From Kroppenstedtia sanguinis (GTDB taxonomy: Bacteria > Bacillota > Bacilli > Thermoactinomycetales > DSM-45169): a DNA stretch of 50,353 bases. The DNA lies in assembly GCF_050433445.1 (NCBI RefSeq), contig NZ_JBNPXF010000027.1, positions 1 through 50,353 on the forward strand, given 5' to 3'. Both the position numbers and the translations under genes were made by a program. The notes under the pieces are model-generated. The model was not told the origin of the DNA. It made no database searches and saw only the letters and a program-made list of their open reading frames with translations. Below, piece after piece: positions 17,663 to 25,131 of the stretch; within the stretch, counting starts at the first letter, position 1, and each line of letters opens with the position of its first letter.

Positions 17663-18136
17663 GTGATCCGAATCGTTCCCATTCGTCCCACTCTCTTACG
17701 ACGGGTTCGCCCTCAGCTCCTCCGCTTCTCCAAACGACACGGCGACCGCCGGATCACACATCGTGCCCTTCGTTGGCTCCGCAGCCTGACCGGAGATCCC
17801 TTTCCCGGGGGAACCTGGCTGGCTGCAGCCCTGGATGGGCAACGTCTGGCCGGTTTCATCCTGTTTGGCAAATACGGACTGGAGGAATCCTTCATCGTGG
17901 TTCACCCGGAGTACCGCAAACAGGCTGTTGCAGAGTCTCTCCTGGAAGCGGCCCTCCATACATTGGACCGGGTTTACACCCGGGTGGCCTGTGACAATAT
18001 TCCCAGCCTCAAACTTTGTTTTAAGCAAGGATTAGTCGCCTTTCAACTGGTTACAGGACCTACGGGAAAACCCACCCTCTGTCTCGGAGGAGGAAACTGG
18101 AGCCGAAAAGAGTTTACCGATGAGGGTTTGAATTGA
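17663..18136 (+). CDS. GNAT-family N-acetyltransferase
   Basis: 157 residues with a degenerate GNAT core: LAAALDGQRLAGFILFGKYG (beta strands 2-3), EESFIVVHPEYRKQAVAESLLEAALHTL (the acetyl-CoA pyrophosphate-binding region, here RKQAVA in place of the usual R/Q-x-x-G-x-G/A) and a C-terminal VACDNIPSLKLCFKQGL. The N-terminus is very basic. It starts at GTG with GGAGG, 3 bp after paralogue 4, and shares the operon terminator, so it is probably made with the coat-associated proteins. The acceptor is unknown; a role in modifying a spore-coat protein or small molecule is only inference. Confidence 0.75.
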   Translation: MIRIVPIRPTLLRRVRPQLLRFSKRHGDRRITHRALRWLRSLTGDPFPGGTWLAAALDGQRLAGFILFGKYGLEESFIVVHPEYRKQAVAESLLEAALHTLDRVYTRVACDNIPSLKLCFKQGLVAFQLVTGPTGKPTLCLGGGNWSRKEFTDEGLN

Positions 18137-18187
18137 CCTGAGCGATCCGATGTGACAGCCAGCAACCCGAAAACGTCGACCAAACTG

Positions 18188-18227
18188 AAAAAGTCGGATG
18201 CCTCTTAGATAGGGCATCCGACTTTTA
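18188..18227. terminator. Bidirectional terminator between the coat operon and spoVR
   Basis: AAAAGTCGGATGCC and GGCATCCGACTTTT form a 14-bp stem with A and T runs on both sides. It can end both the plus-strand operon and spoVR. Confidence 0.9.
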
Positions 18228-18275
18228 TCTATTTCCATCTTCGGGGGATCTCGGCTTCGGATTTCCCCTTTTGCC

Positions 18276-19673
18276 TCAAAGAAAACGACGGATACACTTT
18301 CGACCGTTGTAGGTAAACAGCACCGGTTTGTTCTCAATCATGCTCTCAATATGAACCGAACGTCCCCACAGGTGGTACACATGCGGCAAGGTCTTCTCGA
18401 TATATTTGAGATCCAACTCCAATCCCTCATAACGATGCTTCAAATACAGCTCCCCATTATTCATATAGTCTCCGTTTTCCACCACAATATAGGGATGCCC
18501 GCCATTGACCCGGGTGCCGATCAGCTGATCCCGCACCGCTTTCCAGTCCTTTTCCGTCACGATCCATTCGTTTCCGGTTCGTTGAAAGACATACAGATCC
18601 AGATCCTCTACCAATTGCTTAGTCAGATAGTTACGAATGAAAGAAGTGTCCATTTCCAATTCTCGCACCTCAAAAATCTTCTCCCGCCCCTCGCCTGGAG
18701 TCTGGCCACGATGCTGCTGCTCCACAGTCGGTTGATCCCAACGTCTCTCGATATCTTCAAACAACTTCAACCCCAGATAATAGGGATTGATAGAAGTCTT
18801 GGAAGGCTGGATCACTGAGGCATTCAATTTGGCAAACTCCAGGGTCTCTTCTTCTGACAGCTCCAACTCGCGCAAGATACGGATATGCCAATAAGAGGCC
18901 CAACCCTCATTCATGATTTTCGTCTCCAACTGGGGCCAAAAATAGAGCATCTCTTCCCGCAAGACCGTTAATATATCCTGTTGCCAATCTTCTAAAACCC
19001 GACTCTGTTCCATAATAAACAGCAAGAGATCCTTCTCCGGTGCGGGGGGGATTTTCTTTTTAGTCGCCTCTTTAGTTGTCTCTGGTGTAGAGTCATCATC
19101 CAATTCCCACAAGTCATCGTAGGGAGTGGCCCTTCTCTGTTTTTTGCTCTCTTTTTTCCCTTCCTGTTGTGGTTGCGATCGCGGCCGTTTCAGGCTGGGA
19201 TCGATATGTTCCTGGATCGCCAACACGTCATCCAGAAAACTTTCCACCCGATCTTTCCCGTACTGCAACTCATATTGCCGGATGCGCTCGGCACTGGCCG
19301 CCATACTTTCCACCATATCTCTGGATGTATTTGCAAAACGGGCATTGTTTTTAAAAAAATCACAATGGGCTAACACATGAGCCACAATCAATTTATTTTG
19401 AATGAGGCTGTTCCCTTTTAACAGAAAGGCATAACAGGGATTGGAATTGATGACCAGTTCATAGATGCGACTGAGATTCAGATCATACTCCAGCTTCATC
19501 TTGTGAAAGGTTTTACCGAAACTCCAATGCGAAAATCGTGTAGGCATCCCATAAGCTCCAAAGGTGTAGATCACCTCTGGGGGGCAGATCTCATATCTCA
19601 TCGGATAAAAATCAAGGCCAAACCCCTTTGCGATCTCTGTGATCTCTCCCACCGCTCGTTCCAGTTCGCTCAT
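18276..19673 (-). CDS. spoVR: Stage V sporulation protein R (SpoVR family)
   Basis: 465 residues, the normal length of SpoVR, which is needed for spore cortex formation in Bacillus (molecular role still unclear). Typical family sequence is visible: EITEIAKGFGLDFYPMRYEICP near the start, YTFGAYGMPTRFSHWSFGK, VINSNPCYAFLLKGNS, HVLAHCDFFKNN, MNEGWASYWHIRIL and NPYYLGLKLFEDIERRWD. A Lys/Glu-rich insert (about 165-205) precedes the LLLFIMEQSRVLEDWQQDIL segment. I chose the ATG at 19673 (MSELERAVGEI) since family proteins begin there; the frame stays open far upstream but without family sequence. Confidence 0.95.
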   Translation of the reverse strand: MSELERAVGEITEIAKGFGLDFYPMRYEICPPEVIYTFGAYGMPTRFSHWSFGKTFHKMKLEYDLNLSRIYELVINSNPCYAFLLKGNSLIQNKLIVAHVLAHCDFFKNNARFANTSRDMVESMAASAERIRQYELQYGKDRVESFLDDVLAIQEHIDPSLKRPRSQPQQEGKKESKKQRRATPYDDLWELDDDSTPETTKEATKKKIPPAPEKDLLLFIMEQSRVLEDWQQDILTVLREEMLYFWPQLETKIMNEGWASYWHIRILRELELSEEETLEFAKLNASVIQPSKTSINPYYLGLKLFEDIERRWDQPTVEQQHRGQTPGEGREKIFEVRELEMDTSFIRNYLTKQLVEDLDLYVFQRTGNEWIVTEKDWKAVRDQLIGTRVNGGHPYIVVENGDYMNNGELYLKHRYEGLELDLKYIEKTLPHVYHLWGRSVHIESMIENKPVLFTYNGRKCIRRFL

Positions 19674-19803
19674 TTCACCCACCGTTTTCCATCTCCCCTT
19701 CTCCCTGTCCTCTCTCTTTACAGCATACGTCGAGACACGCAAAAGGTTGATATGAGCCATGCTCTTTCCAAACTCGATTTCCAGAGTCTTTGACCTCTGA
19801 AAT

Positions 19804-19830
19804 AAAAGAGCTGCTCTTGTAGGAGCAGCC
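19804..19830 (-). terminator. Rho-independent terminator after the sdpRI-like pair
   Basis: On the minus strand GCTGCTC-CTACAA-GAGCAGC is followed by TCTTTTATTT. Confidence 0.8.
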
Positions 19831-19840
19831 ACAACACATC

Positions 19841-20497
19841 TCATGTATGATGATTCAACTTTTGAAACAGAAGATAAGAATAGATCCCAGGCGCCAAGAC
19901 GGATCCTGCCACGGCAATCATCGCGGTCCAAATGGCAACCGGGAGAGGCAAAAACGACGACAGCAAGATCAATAATCCCGCTCCCATCCAGATTGCACCG
20001 CCGATCCGGTGGGTTCTCCGCCAAACCTCCGGATTCTCCATCGTCCAGGGAAGTCGGATGCCGAAAAACCAATTGGGGCGGACCTGACCCATATAATTGC
20101 CCATCACCATCCACAGGAGTCCCACTCCCACCATCACCACTCTCAGGATCTCCATCGGATATCCCAGTGCGTTCAGTAGGATTACGATAAATAAAGCACT
20201 GATAAACAGGGTGATCACGACTCGGAAGAGCTCGTAGATGCGTTTAAACTTCTGATAATTTTCCCGACGCGGATCCACAGCGGGGATCCATTTTAACAAT
20301 AAAGGCAAACCCAAGTTGAGAGCGATCATTATTAAAATAAAAACAGATTTATCGCTGTAATCATCTGGTTGCCCATTCGGCCCAAAATGACTGGGAATCT
20401 GGTCTGGAAGACGATCATAAACCGTCCACGCAAAAATCAGAGTAGCCAATCCCACCAACAAAATGATTGTATCCCAACGATTCCATCCTTTATTCAC
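19841..20497 (-). CDS. SdpI-like membrane protein (DUF1648/SdpI family)
   Basis: 218 residues with about six transmembrane helices. The N-terminal DUF1648-like phrase YDRLPDQIPSHFGPNGQPDDYSDK is followed by the SdpI-type region NYMGQVRPNWFFGIRLPWTMENPEVWRRTHRIGG, which is diagnostic. In Bacillus subtilis SdpI both confers immunity to the SdpC toxin and sequesters the repressor SdpR at the membrane. The start is probably the GTG at 20497 behind GGAGAGGG, overlapping the end of the ArsR-type gene by 8 bp. No sdpABC toxin genes are in the window, so this may be an orphan immunity/signalling pair. Confidence 0.85.
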   Translation of the reverse strand: MNKGWNRWDTIILLVGLATLIFAWTVYDRLPDQIPSHFGPNGQPDDYSDKSVFILIMIALNLGLPLLLKWIPAVDPRRENYQKFKRIYELFRVVITLFISALFIVILLNALGYPMEILRVVMVGVGLLWMVMGNYMGQVRPNWFFGIRLPWTMENPEVWRRTHRIGGAIWMGAGLLILLSSFLPLPVAIWTAMIAVAGSVLAPGIYSYLLFQKLNHHT

Positions 20498-20777
20498 CTT
20501 TCCCTCTCCTTCCACTCCTGTTTTTTGCCAAATCCAGAAACCACCCCGTCACATCTTGCAGGACAGTCGTATTCAGGGAGTACAAAATATGCTGGCCTTG
20601 TCGCTCCCGAAGCACCAGATTTGCCTGTTTCAGGGTCTTCAGATGGTGGGAGAGACTCGGCTTGGTCATGGAAAAATGTTCAGCGATTTCCCCCGCCGTC
20701 AGATCCCTTTTCCGCAAAAGATGCAGAATCCGACGTCGGGTCGGATCGGCCAAGGCTTTGAAGGCTTCATTCACCAT
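20490..20777 (-). CDS. ArsR-family repressor, SdpR-like
   Basis: 95 residues. The winged HTH is typical of metal-independent ArsR proteins: NEAFKALADPTRRRILHLLRKRDLTAGEIAEHF, then SMTKPSLSHHLKTLKQANLVLRERQGQHILYSLN. No CxC metal site is present. Coupling to an SdpI homologue identifies it as SdpR-like, an autorepressor of the sdpRI operon. The ATG at 20777 follows AGGTGGG. A palindrome overlapping the TATAAT promoter element lies 24-47 bp upstream. Confidence 0.88.
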   Translation of the reverse strand: MVNEAFKALADPTRRRILHLLRKRDLTAGEIAEHFSMTKPSLSHHLKTLKQANLVLRERQGQHILYSLNTTVLQDVTGWFLDLAKNRSGRRGKGE

Positions 20778-20800
20778 ACATCCCACCTGAAAAGGATTAA

Positions 20801-20824
20801 TTAGATTATACCCTAATTATCTAA
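20801..20824 (-). promoter_or_regulatory. Promoter -10 with overlapping palindromic operator for the sdpRI-like operon
   Basis: TTAGAT (20801-20806) and ATCTAA (20819-20824) form an inverted repeat of 6 bp with a 12-bp AT-rich centre. The minus-strand TATAAT (20810-20805) overlaps one arm. ArsR dimers bind such sites, so autorepression is likely. The -35 is weak. Confidence 0.55.
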
Positions 20825-20999
20825 TATCAGTTCCGATCTAGCAAGGGATATTTTCTCCAAAAAGCAAGGGGTGGACGATTCCCCTCCTGTGATGTCATCA
20901 TATAGTCGTAGAGTTCCTCCCATAGTTTTTTGGAAAATACATATTCTCATGAGCAGGTGAGCAAAAATCATCCTGCCACCACTGGAAAGGATTTATGTC

Positions 21000-22043
21000 A
21001 TGGAGAGCAATGAAAACCAAACGGAAAAACGAAAAACTGAACACATCGAAATCGTGCTCAACCGTAAGGTGAGTGGAAGTGGGATCACCACCGGATTTGA
21101 AAAGTACCGTTTTGTCCACCAGGCTCTCCCGGAGACCCGCTATGCAGATATCTCCCTTGCTACGAACTTTTTGGGCAAATCACTGAAAGCTCCCTTTTTG
21201 ATCAGCTCCATGACCGGCGGAACCGACAAAGCCGCCAAAATCAACCAAAACTTGGCTGCAGCCGCCCAAGCCCAGGGGTGGGCCATGGGACTCGGTTCAG
21301 TCCGTGCCGCCATTGAACATCCGGAGACGGCTGCTACCTTCAATGTTCGGAAAGTGGCCCCCACCATTCCCATCTTGGCCAACTTGGGAGCGGTTCAACT
21401 CAACTACGGATATGGCGTCGACCACTGCCGACAAGCGGTGGAACTCTCTGAAGCCGACGGCTTGGTTTTCCATCTGAACAGCCTTCAAGAGGTTTTTCAA
21501 CCTGAGGGGAACACCGATTTTCGCAATCTGCTCCGCAAGCTGGAGGATCTATGTAGCGTACTGGAAATTCCTGTAGGCGTTAAGGAGGTCGGATGGGGAA
21601 TAGATGGAGAAACCGCTCGTCGCCTCTTCGACGTCGGGGTCGATTTTGTGGACGTAGCCGGAGCAGGCGGCACTTCCTGGAGCCAAGTGGAGAAATATCG
21701 TTCAGACAATCCGCTTCTCTTTCAGGCTGCGGAGGCATTTGAAAGTTGGGGTCACCCCACCTCCGACTGCATCCGGGAAGGACGTGCTCTCAATCCGGAA
21801 GGCACCCTGATTGCCAGCGGCGGATTAAACAACGGGGTGGATGGAGCTAAGGCGATCGCCCTCGGGGCGGACTTGGCTGGCTATGGACGTTCTCTGTTGA
21901 AAGCCGCCACGGCTCCCACCCCGGATGCGATTGCCTCCCAACTGGAGCGAATCGAAACAGAATGTCGAATTGCCATGTTCGGAACGGGGATCAAGGAGAT
22001 TGAAGCATTGAAAGGCACCGAGCGGATCAAAAAAGTGGAATAG
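21000..22043 (+). CDS. fni: Type 2 isopentenyl-diphosphate delta-isomerase
   Basis: 347 residues, a complete FMN- and NAD(P)H-dependent IDI-2 that interconverts isopentenyl and dimethylallyl diphosphate. Diagnostic segments are RKTEHIEIVLN at the N-terminus, APFLISSMTGGT (about 62-73), MGLGSVRAAIEHPE, PILANLGAVQL, LVFHLNSLQEVFQPEG (about 154-169), VGVKEVGWGI, DVAGAGGTSW (about 218-227, phosphate binding), IASGGLNNGVDGAKAIALGA and GYGRSLLK. The ATG follows AAAGGAT at a rather long spacing. It is a single-gene unit with its own terminator. Confidence 0.96.
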   Translation: MESNENQTEKRKTEHIEIVLNRKVSGSGITTGFEKYRFVHQALPETRYADISLATNFLGKSLKAPFLISSMTGGTDKAAKINQNLAAAAQAQGWAMGLGSVRAAIEHPETAATFNVRKVAPTIPILANLGAVQLNYGYGVDHCRQAVELSEADGLVFHLNSLQEVFQPEGNTDFRNLLRKLEDLCSVLEIPVGVKEVGWGIDGETARRLFDVGVDFVDVAGAGGTSWSQVEKYRSDNPLLFQAAEAFESWGHPTSDCIREGRALNPEGTLIASGGLNNGVDGAKAIALGADLAGYGRSLLKAATAPTPDAIASQLERIETECRIAMFGTGIKEIEALKGTERIKKVE

Positions 22044-22051
22044 GTATCACG

Positions 22052-22085
22052 AAAGACCGGTTCAGAAAGGATCGGTCTTTTTTTA
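22052..22085 (+). terminator. Rho-independent terminator after fni
   Basis: AAAGACCG and CGGTCTTT flank a 13-nt loop region, followed by TTTTTATT. Confidence 0.9.
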
Positions 22086-22188
22086 TTCTGATCTTTGGTT
22101 CCCATTTGGGACACTCGCCCCTGTAACACCTGTGGATAGACAACATACCCTGTCAGTACAAGAGTTCCAAACCGAGGGGAGGTGGATT

Positions 22189-22395
22189 GTGTTGGGCGAA
22201 AAGCATAGACACCATAAAAAACATTCCCACAAGCATTCTCACCACCATTGCCACGAATTGCAGAAAGCTTACCGCCACTCTAAAAAAGCGTATAAAGAGT
22301 TAAAACGAATGATGAAGCATTGCCATCATCATCACGAAAGTTCGTCGAGTCGTTATATGTATCCTCATGGTCCGACACACTTCGGTCCCAGATGA
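22189..22395 (+). CDS. Small histidine-rich protein, 68 aa
   Basis: 18 of 68 residues are histidine, clustered as KHRHHKKHSHKHSHHHCH near the N-terminus and KHCHHHHE near residue 43-50; two cysteines (21 and 45) lie inside the clusters. The middle is a basic helix (ELQKAYRHSKKAYKELKRMM). The best start is GTG at 22189, 6 nt after GGGGAGG. Such proteins bind transition metals (nickel, zinc, copper) or occur in spore coats; I cannot tell which. It has a hairpin terminator and stands alone between fni and a cytochrome gene. Confidence 0.7.
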   Translation: MLGEKHRHHKKHSHKHSHHHCHELQKAYRHSKKAYKELKRMMKHCHHHHESSSSRYMYPHGPTHFGPR

Positions 22396-22403
22396 TCACC
22401 GAA

Positions 22404-22429
22404 ACCGGCTTTCTCAAATGGAAGCCGGT
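22404..22429 (+). terminator. Hairpin after the His-rich gene
   Basis: ACCGGCTT and AAGCCGGT form a stem with a 10-nt loop; only a short T-poor tail follows, so termination may be weak. Confidence 0.5.
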
Positions 22430-22490
22430 CCTTTGTGATCTCAGTAAGCAAAGCCTGGGAATCATTTTGCGCTGGGATGTTCGAAAAAGA

Positions 22491-22520
22491 AAAACGCTCT
22501 CCACATAAGGAAAGCGTTTT
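22491..22520 (-). terminator. Rho-independent terminator after the cytochrome c gene
   Basis: On the minus strand AAACGCTTTCC and GGAGAGCGTTT form a stem, followed by TTTCTTTTTC. Confidence 0.85.
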
Positions 22521-22531
22521 CCGAGAATCCG

Positions 22532-22882
22532 TTACTTTTTTTCCGCCAGCCAAGCGGCCAAATTTTTACGTTCTTCTGGGTTTAATGAGACTTGGGCTGG
22601 CATACTTCCCCGTCCGCGTTGGATGATGCTTTCAATCTCCTTGGAAGAAAATTTGTCGCCCACTTTTTTCAGTTCCGGACCCTGGGCTCCTTGCAAATCG
22701 TCTCCATGACAACTCATGCAGTTGCTTTGATAGGTTTCCTTCGCTTGGGTTGCATCCACTTGAACCGGTTCATCAGAGGCTTTGTCTTTCGATGTAGACT
22801 GGCCTGGATCTGAACAGCCCGCAACCCACACCGCCATGGCTGACACCAGCAAAAATCCTTTCCAACCGATCGCCTTCATCAT
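22532..22882 (-). CDS. Small c-type cytochrome lipoprotein (cytochrome c551 / CccB-like)
   Basis: 116 residues. A lipoprotein signal (FLLVSAMAVWVAGC) is followed by a Ser/Asp/Lys linker and a single haem-binding domain with CMSCH (CxxCH) and the distal methionine in RGRGSMPAQ. This is the CccB/c551 type that carries electrons on the outer face of the membrane in Gram-positive bacteria, for instance to a cytochrome c oxidase. The start is one of two adjacent ATGs after GGAAGGAGGGG; I chose the first. It is a single-gene unit. Confidence 0.9.
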   Translation of the reverse strand: MMKAIGWKGFLLVSAMAVWVAGCSDPGQSTSKDKASDEPVQVDATQAKETYQSNCMSCHGDDLQGAQGPELKKVGDKFSSKEIESIIQRGRGSMPAQVSLNPEERKNLAAWLAEKK

Positions 22883-23077
22883 CAACCCCTCCTTCCAACT
22901 CCTATGATGCATGAAAACAGGTGGGAATACGGCCCACATTCTGAAAATTATTTGTCAATTCTCCAGGGATCAAATCTCAGGCCTGTCCATTTCATCCAAA
23001 CTCAAAGCCAAAGCATAGAATATCTCCCGATCCATAAAGATGAAGATGTGATCAATCCGAAGAAATGAGGGATGGGA

Positions 23078-24484
23078 ATGTACCTTCGTTATTTTCACAA
23101 TGACAAGCTGGCCCATACATCCTATCTGGTGGGTTGCCCGGCCACAGGGGAAGCCCTTGTGATTGACCCCGGACGGGATGTGGAACCTTACCTCCAGACT
23201 GCCCACAAAGAGGGGATGAACATCGTGGCCGCCGCTGAAACCCACATTCACGCCGACTATGTTTCCGGAACCAGGGAGTTGGCAGCACAGTCCGGGGCCA
23301 AACTCTATCTCTCTGGGGAAACACAGGGTGGAACCGGCTACCCCTACACCTGGAATCTAGATCATCAGCTCTTAAAAGACGGAGACAGCTTCCAAATCGG
23401 AAACCTTCGTCTGGATGTTCTTCATACACCGGGACACACCCCGGAACATATCTCCTATCTGTTGACTGATGGTGGAGCCGATGAGCCGATGGGTATTTTT
23501 ACTGGTGATTTTGTTTTCGTCGGTGATGTGGGACGACCAGACCTTTTGGAGAAGGCCGTCGGAGTCTCCGGTTCCGCCACCATCGGCGCTGATCAGTTAT
23601 TCCATTCGCTGAAAAGATTCAAGGAATTGCCTGACTTTCTGCAGGTCTGGCCCGCCCATGGGGCGGGCAGTGCCTGCGGAAAAGCTTTGGGGGCGGTTCC
23701 CTCCTCCACTGTCGGATATGAAAAACGCTACAATTGGGCTTTAAAACAAGACGATCCCCAGAGGTTTAAACAGGAGTTGTTGCAAGGTCAACCGGAGCCA
23801 CCCACTTATTTTGCAGTGATGAAGCATGTAAACTACAATGGTCCGGAACTGATCGCCCATCTTGCTTCCCCGAAAAAGCAGGAATCCTCCCCGGAAGCTG
23901 TGGAGGAAGTATTGAAGCAGGGAGCCACCGTGATCGACACCCGGCCCGCTGTTCAATTCGCCTCCGGTCATCTGCCTGGAACCCTCAACATCCCTTACGG
24001 AAAATCCTTTACCAACTGGGCCGGGTGGTTGGTAGACTATGAGCACCCCCTTTACCTGATCGTGGATTCGGATCGGGTGGAGAAGATCCGCAAAGACCTT
24101 CTATCCATCGGAATCGATACAATGAGAGGTTTTTTCAGCACCGACCTGTTCCGTAATACAAAACCCGGGGAGCTGGAACGATATGAGAACGTCTCCCCCG
24201 CCCATGCCGCGAATAAGGTGACCGGCGGGAAATGGGATGTAATCGATGTTCGGATGAAAAACGAGTGGGACCAAGGCCATATCCCAGGTGCCCGTCATCT
24301 AATGCTAGGCCATTTGAAAGAACAAGCAAAGAATGTTCCCCAGGACAAACCGGTCCTCATCCACTGCAAATCTGGCGGTCGCTCTGCCATCGCCTGCAGT
24401 CTTCTTCAAGCCCAAGGAAGAAAAAATGTGATCAACCTGAAGGGCGGTTTTGACGCCTGGAAGAAGCAATTTCCCAGGGAATGA
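23078..24484 (+). CDS. cstB: CstB-like persulfide dioxygenase-rhodanese fusion
   Basis: 468 residues with three domains. An N-terminal metallo-beta-lactamase-fold persulfide dioxygenase (about 1-250) has ETHIHADYVSGTRELA, HTPGHTPEHISY and FTGDFVFVGDVGRPDLL. A first rhodanese-like domain (about 268-355) lacks the catalytic cysteine; the loop reads LYLIVDSDRVEK. A second, active rhodanese domain (about 370-468) has HCKSGGRSA. MBL plus pseudo-rhodanese plus rhodanese is the architecture of Staphylococcus aureus CstB, which converts low-molecular-weight persulfides to thiosulfate. I prefer the ATG at 23078, with GAGGG upstream, over the ATG two codons earlier. No CstR-type regulator or TauE is adjacent. 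Confidence 0.87.
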   Translation: MYLRYFHNDKLAHTSYLVGCPATGEALVIDPGRDVEPYLQTAHKEGMNIVAAAETHIHADYVSGTRELAAQSGAKLYLSGETQGGTGYPYTWNLDHQLLKDGDSFQIGNLRLDVLHTPGHTPEHISYLLTDGGADEPMGIFTGDFVFVGDVGRPDLLEKAVGVSGSATIGADQLFHSLKRFKELPDFLQVWPAHGAGSACGKALGAVPSSTVGYEKRYNWALKQDDPQRFKQELLQGQPEPPTYFAVMKHVNYNGPELIAHLASPKKQESSPEAVEEVLKQGATVIDTRPAVQFASGHLPGTLNIPYGKSFTNWAGWLVDYEHPLYLIVDSDRVEKIRKDLLSIGIDTMRGFFSTDLFRNTKPGELERYENVSPAHAANKVTGGKWDVIDVRMKNEWDQGHIPGARHLMLGHLKEQAKNVPQDKPVLIHCKSGGRSAIACSLLQAQGRKNVINLKGGFDAWKKQFPRE

Positions 24485-24494
24485 GCCACACCAT

Positions 24495-24523
24495 AATCCG
24501 TGCCACGGGTGCACGGATTTTTG
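24495..24523 (+). terminator. Rho-independent terminator after cstB
   Basis: AATCCGTGC and GCACGGATT form a 9-bp stem with a 7-nt loop, followed by TTTTGG. Confidence 0.85.
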
Positions 24524-24660
24524 GTGAATTTGCACAGGTCGTTTCAGGGATTTTCTCCATCGTCTTTTCAAAGACAAATCCCATTTCTTCGGAAACAACC
24601 GCGTTTACCTCTTTCGATCCATCACCACATCCAATCAATAACCCCATTTATAACTAAGTC

Positions 24661-25074
24661 TAGGCGTGTTGATTATCCATATTTCGGGTATGGAGATCGT
24701 GTTCACCCACGCGACCGTTGCCATCCGGCAAGGAAGTGAAAACTGGCCGCTCCAAATCTGACCATCGGGCAGGGGCAAAGCCTTACGGAAGCAACACAGG
24801 GAAGAGGTTGCCCCTAAACGCCCTCTCTCCAGATTTTCCGCTGGGTAGGATGGCAACCCTTATTCTAGAGCTTCAGCTCCTTTAGATTGTAGTGCCTGTG
24901 GTGCTACCTTTATTCCAGGGCTTCAGCCCATCGAGATTGTAGTGCCTGTGGCGCAAAGGTCGCTTTGCACCCACAGGGCACAAGTCTCGCCAGAGTCGCT
25001 TCCGCTCCCAGGTCTCGCTTTGGCAGCACACGTCTCCCTTTCACCGCCCATTTTCTGGTTAATCAACAGCCCTG
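24661..25074. mobile_element. MITE-family element, large form (copy B, 414 bp)
   Basis: Bounded by a perfect 9-bp duplication AACTAAGTC (24652-24660 and 25075-25083). The left end is TAGGCGTGTTGATTATCCAT and the right end, read inward, is CAGGGCTGTTGATTAACCAG, giving imperfect terminal inverted repeats. No protein is encoded. The interior has a core also found in copy C (24711-24860) with nested complementary segments: GTTGCCATCC/GGATGGCAAC, AAATCTG/CAGATTT and AGGGGCAA/TTGCCCCT. Then comes a roughly 65-bp direct duplication around CTTCAGC...GATTGTAGTGCCTGTGG, and a section shared with copy F. It fills the gap between cstB and the helicase gene. Confidence 0.85.
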
Positions 25075-25131
25075 AACTAAGTCCATTACCGCACCTAAGA
25101 AAGAGGAATGAAGTACATAGATACAGAGTTC

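Noticed and set aside
19674..20114. N-terminal extension of SpoVR to 612 residues
   Set aside because: The extra 147 residues run antisense to and past the sdpI-like gene end and terminator and show no family similarity; SpoVR proteins begin near the ATG at 19673.
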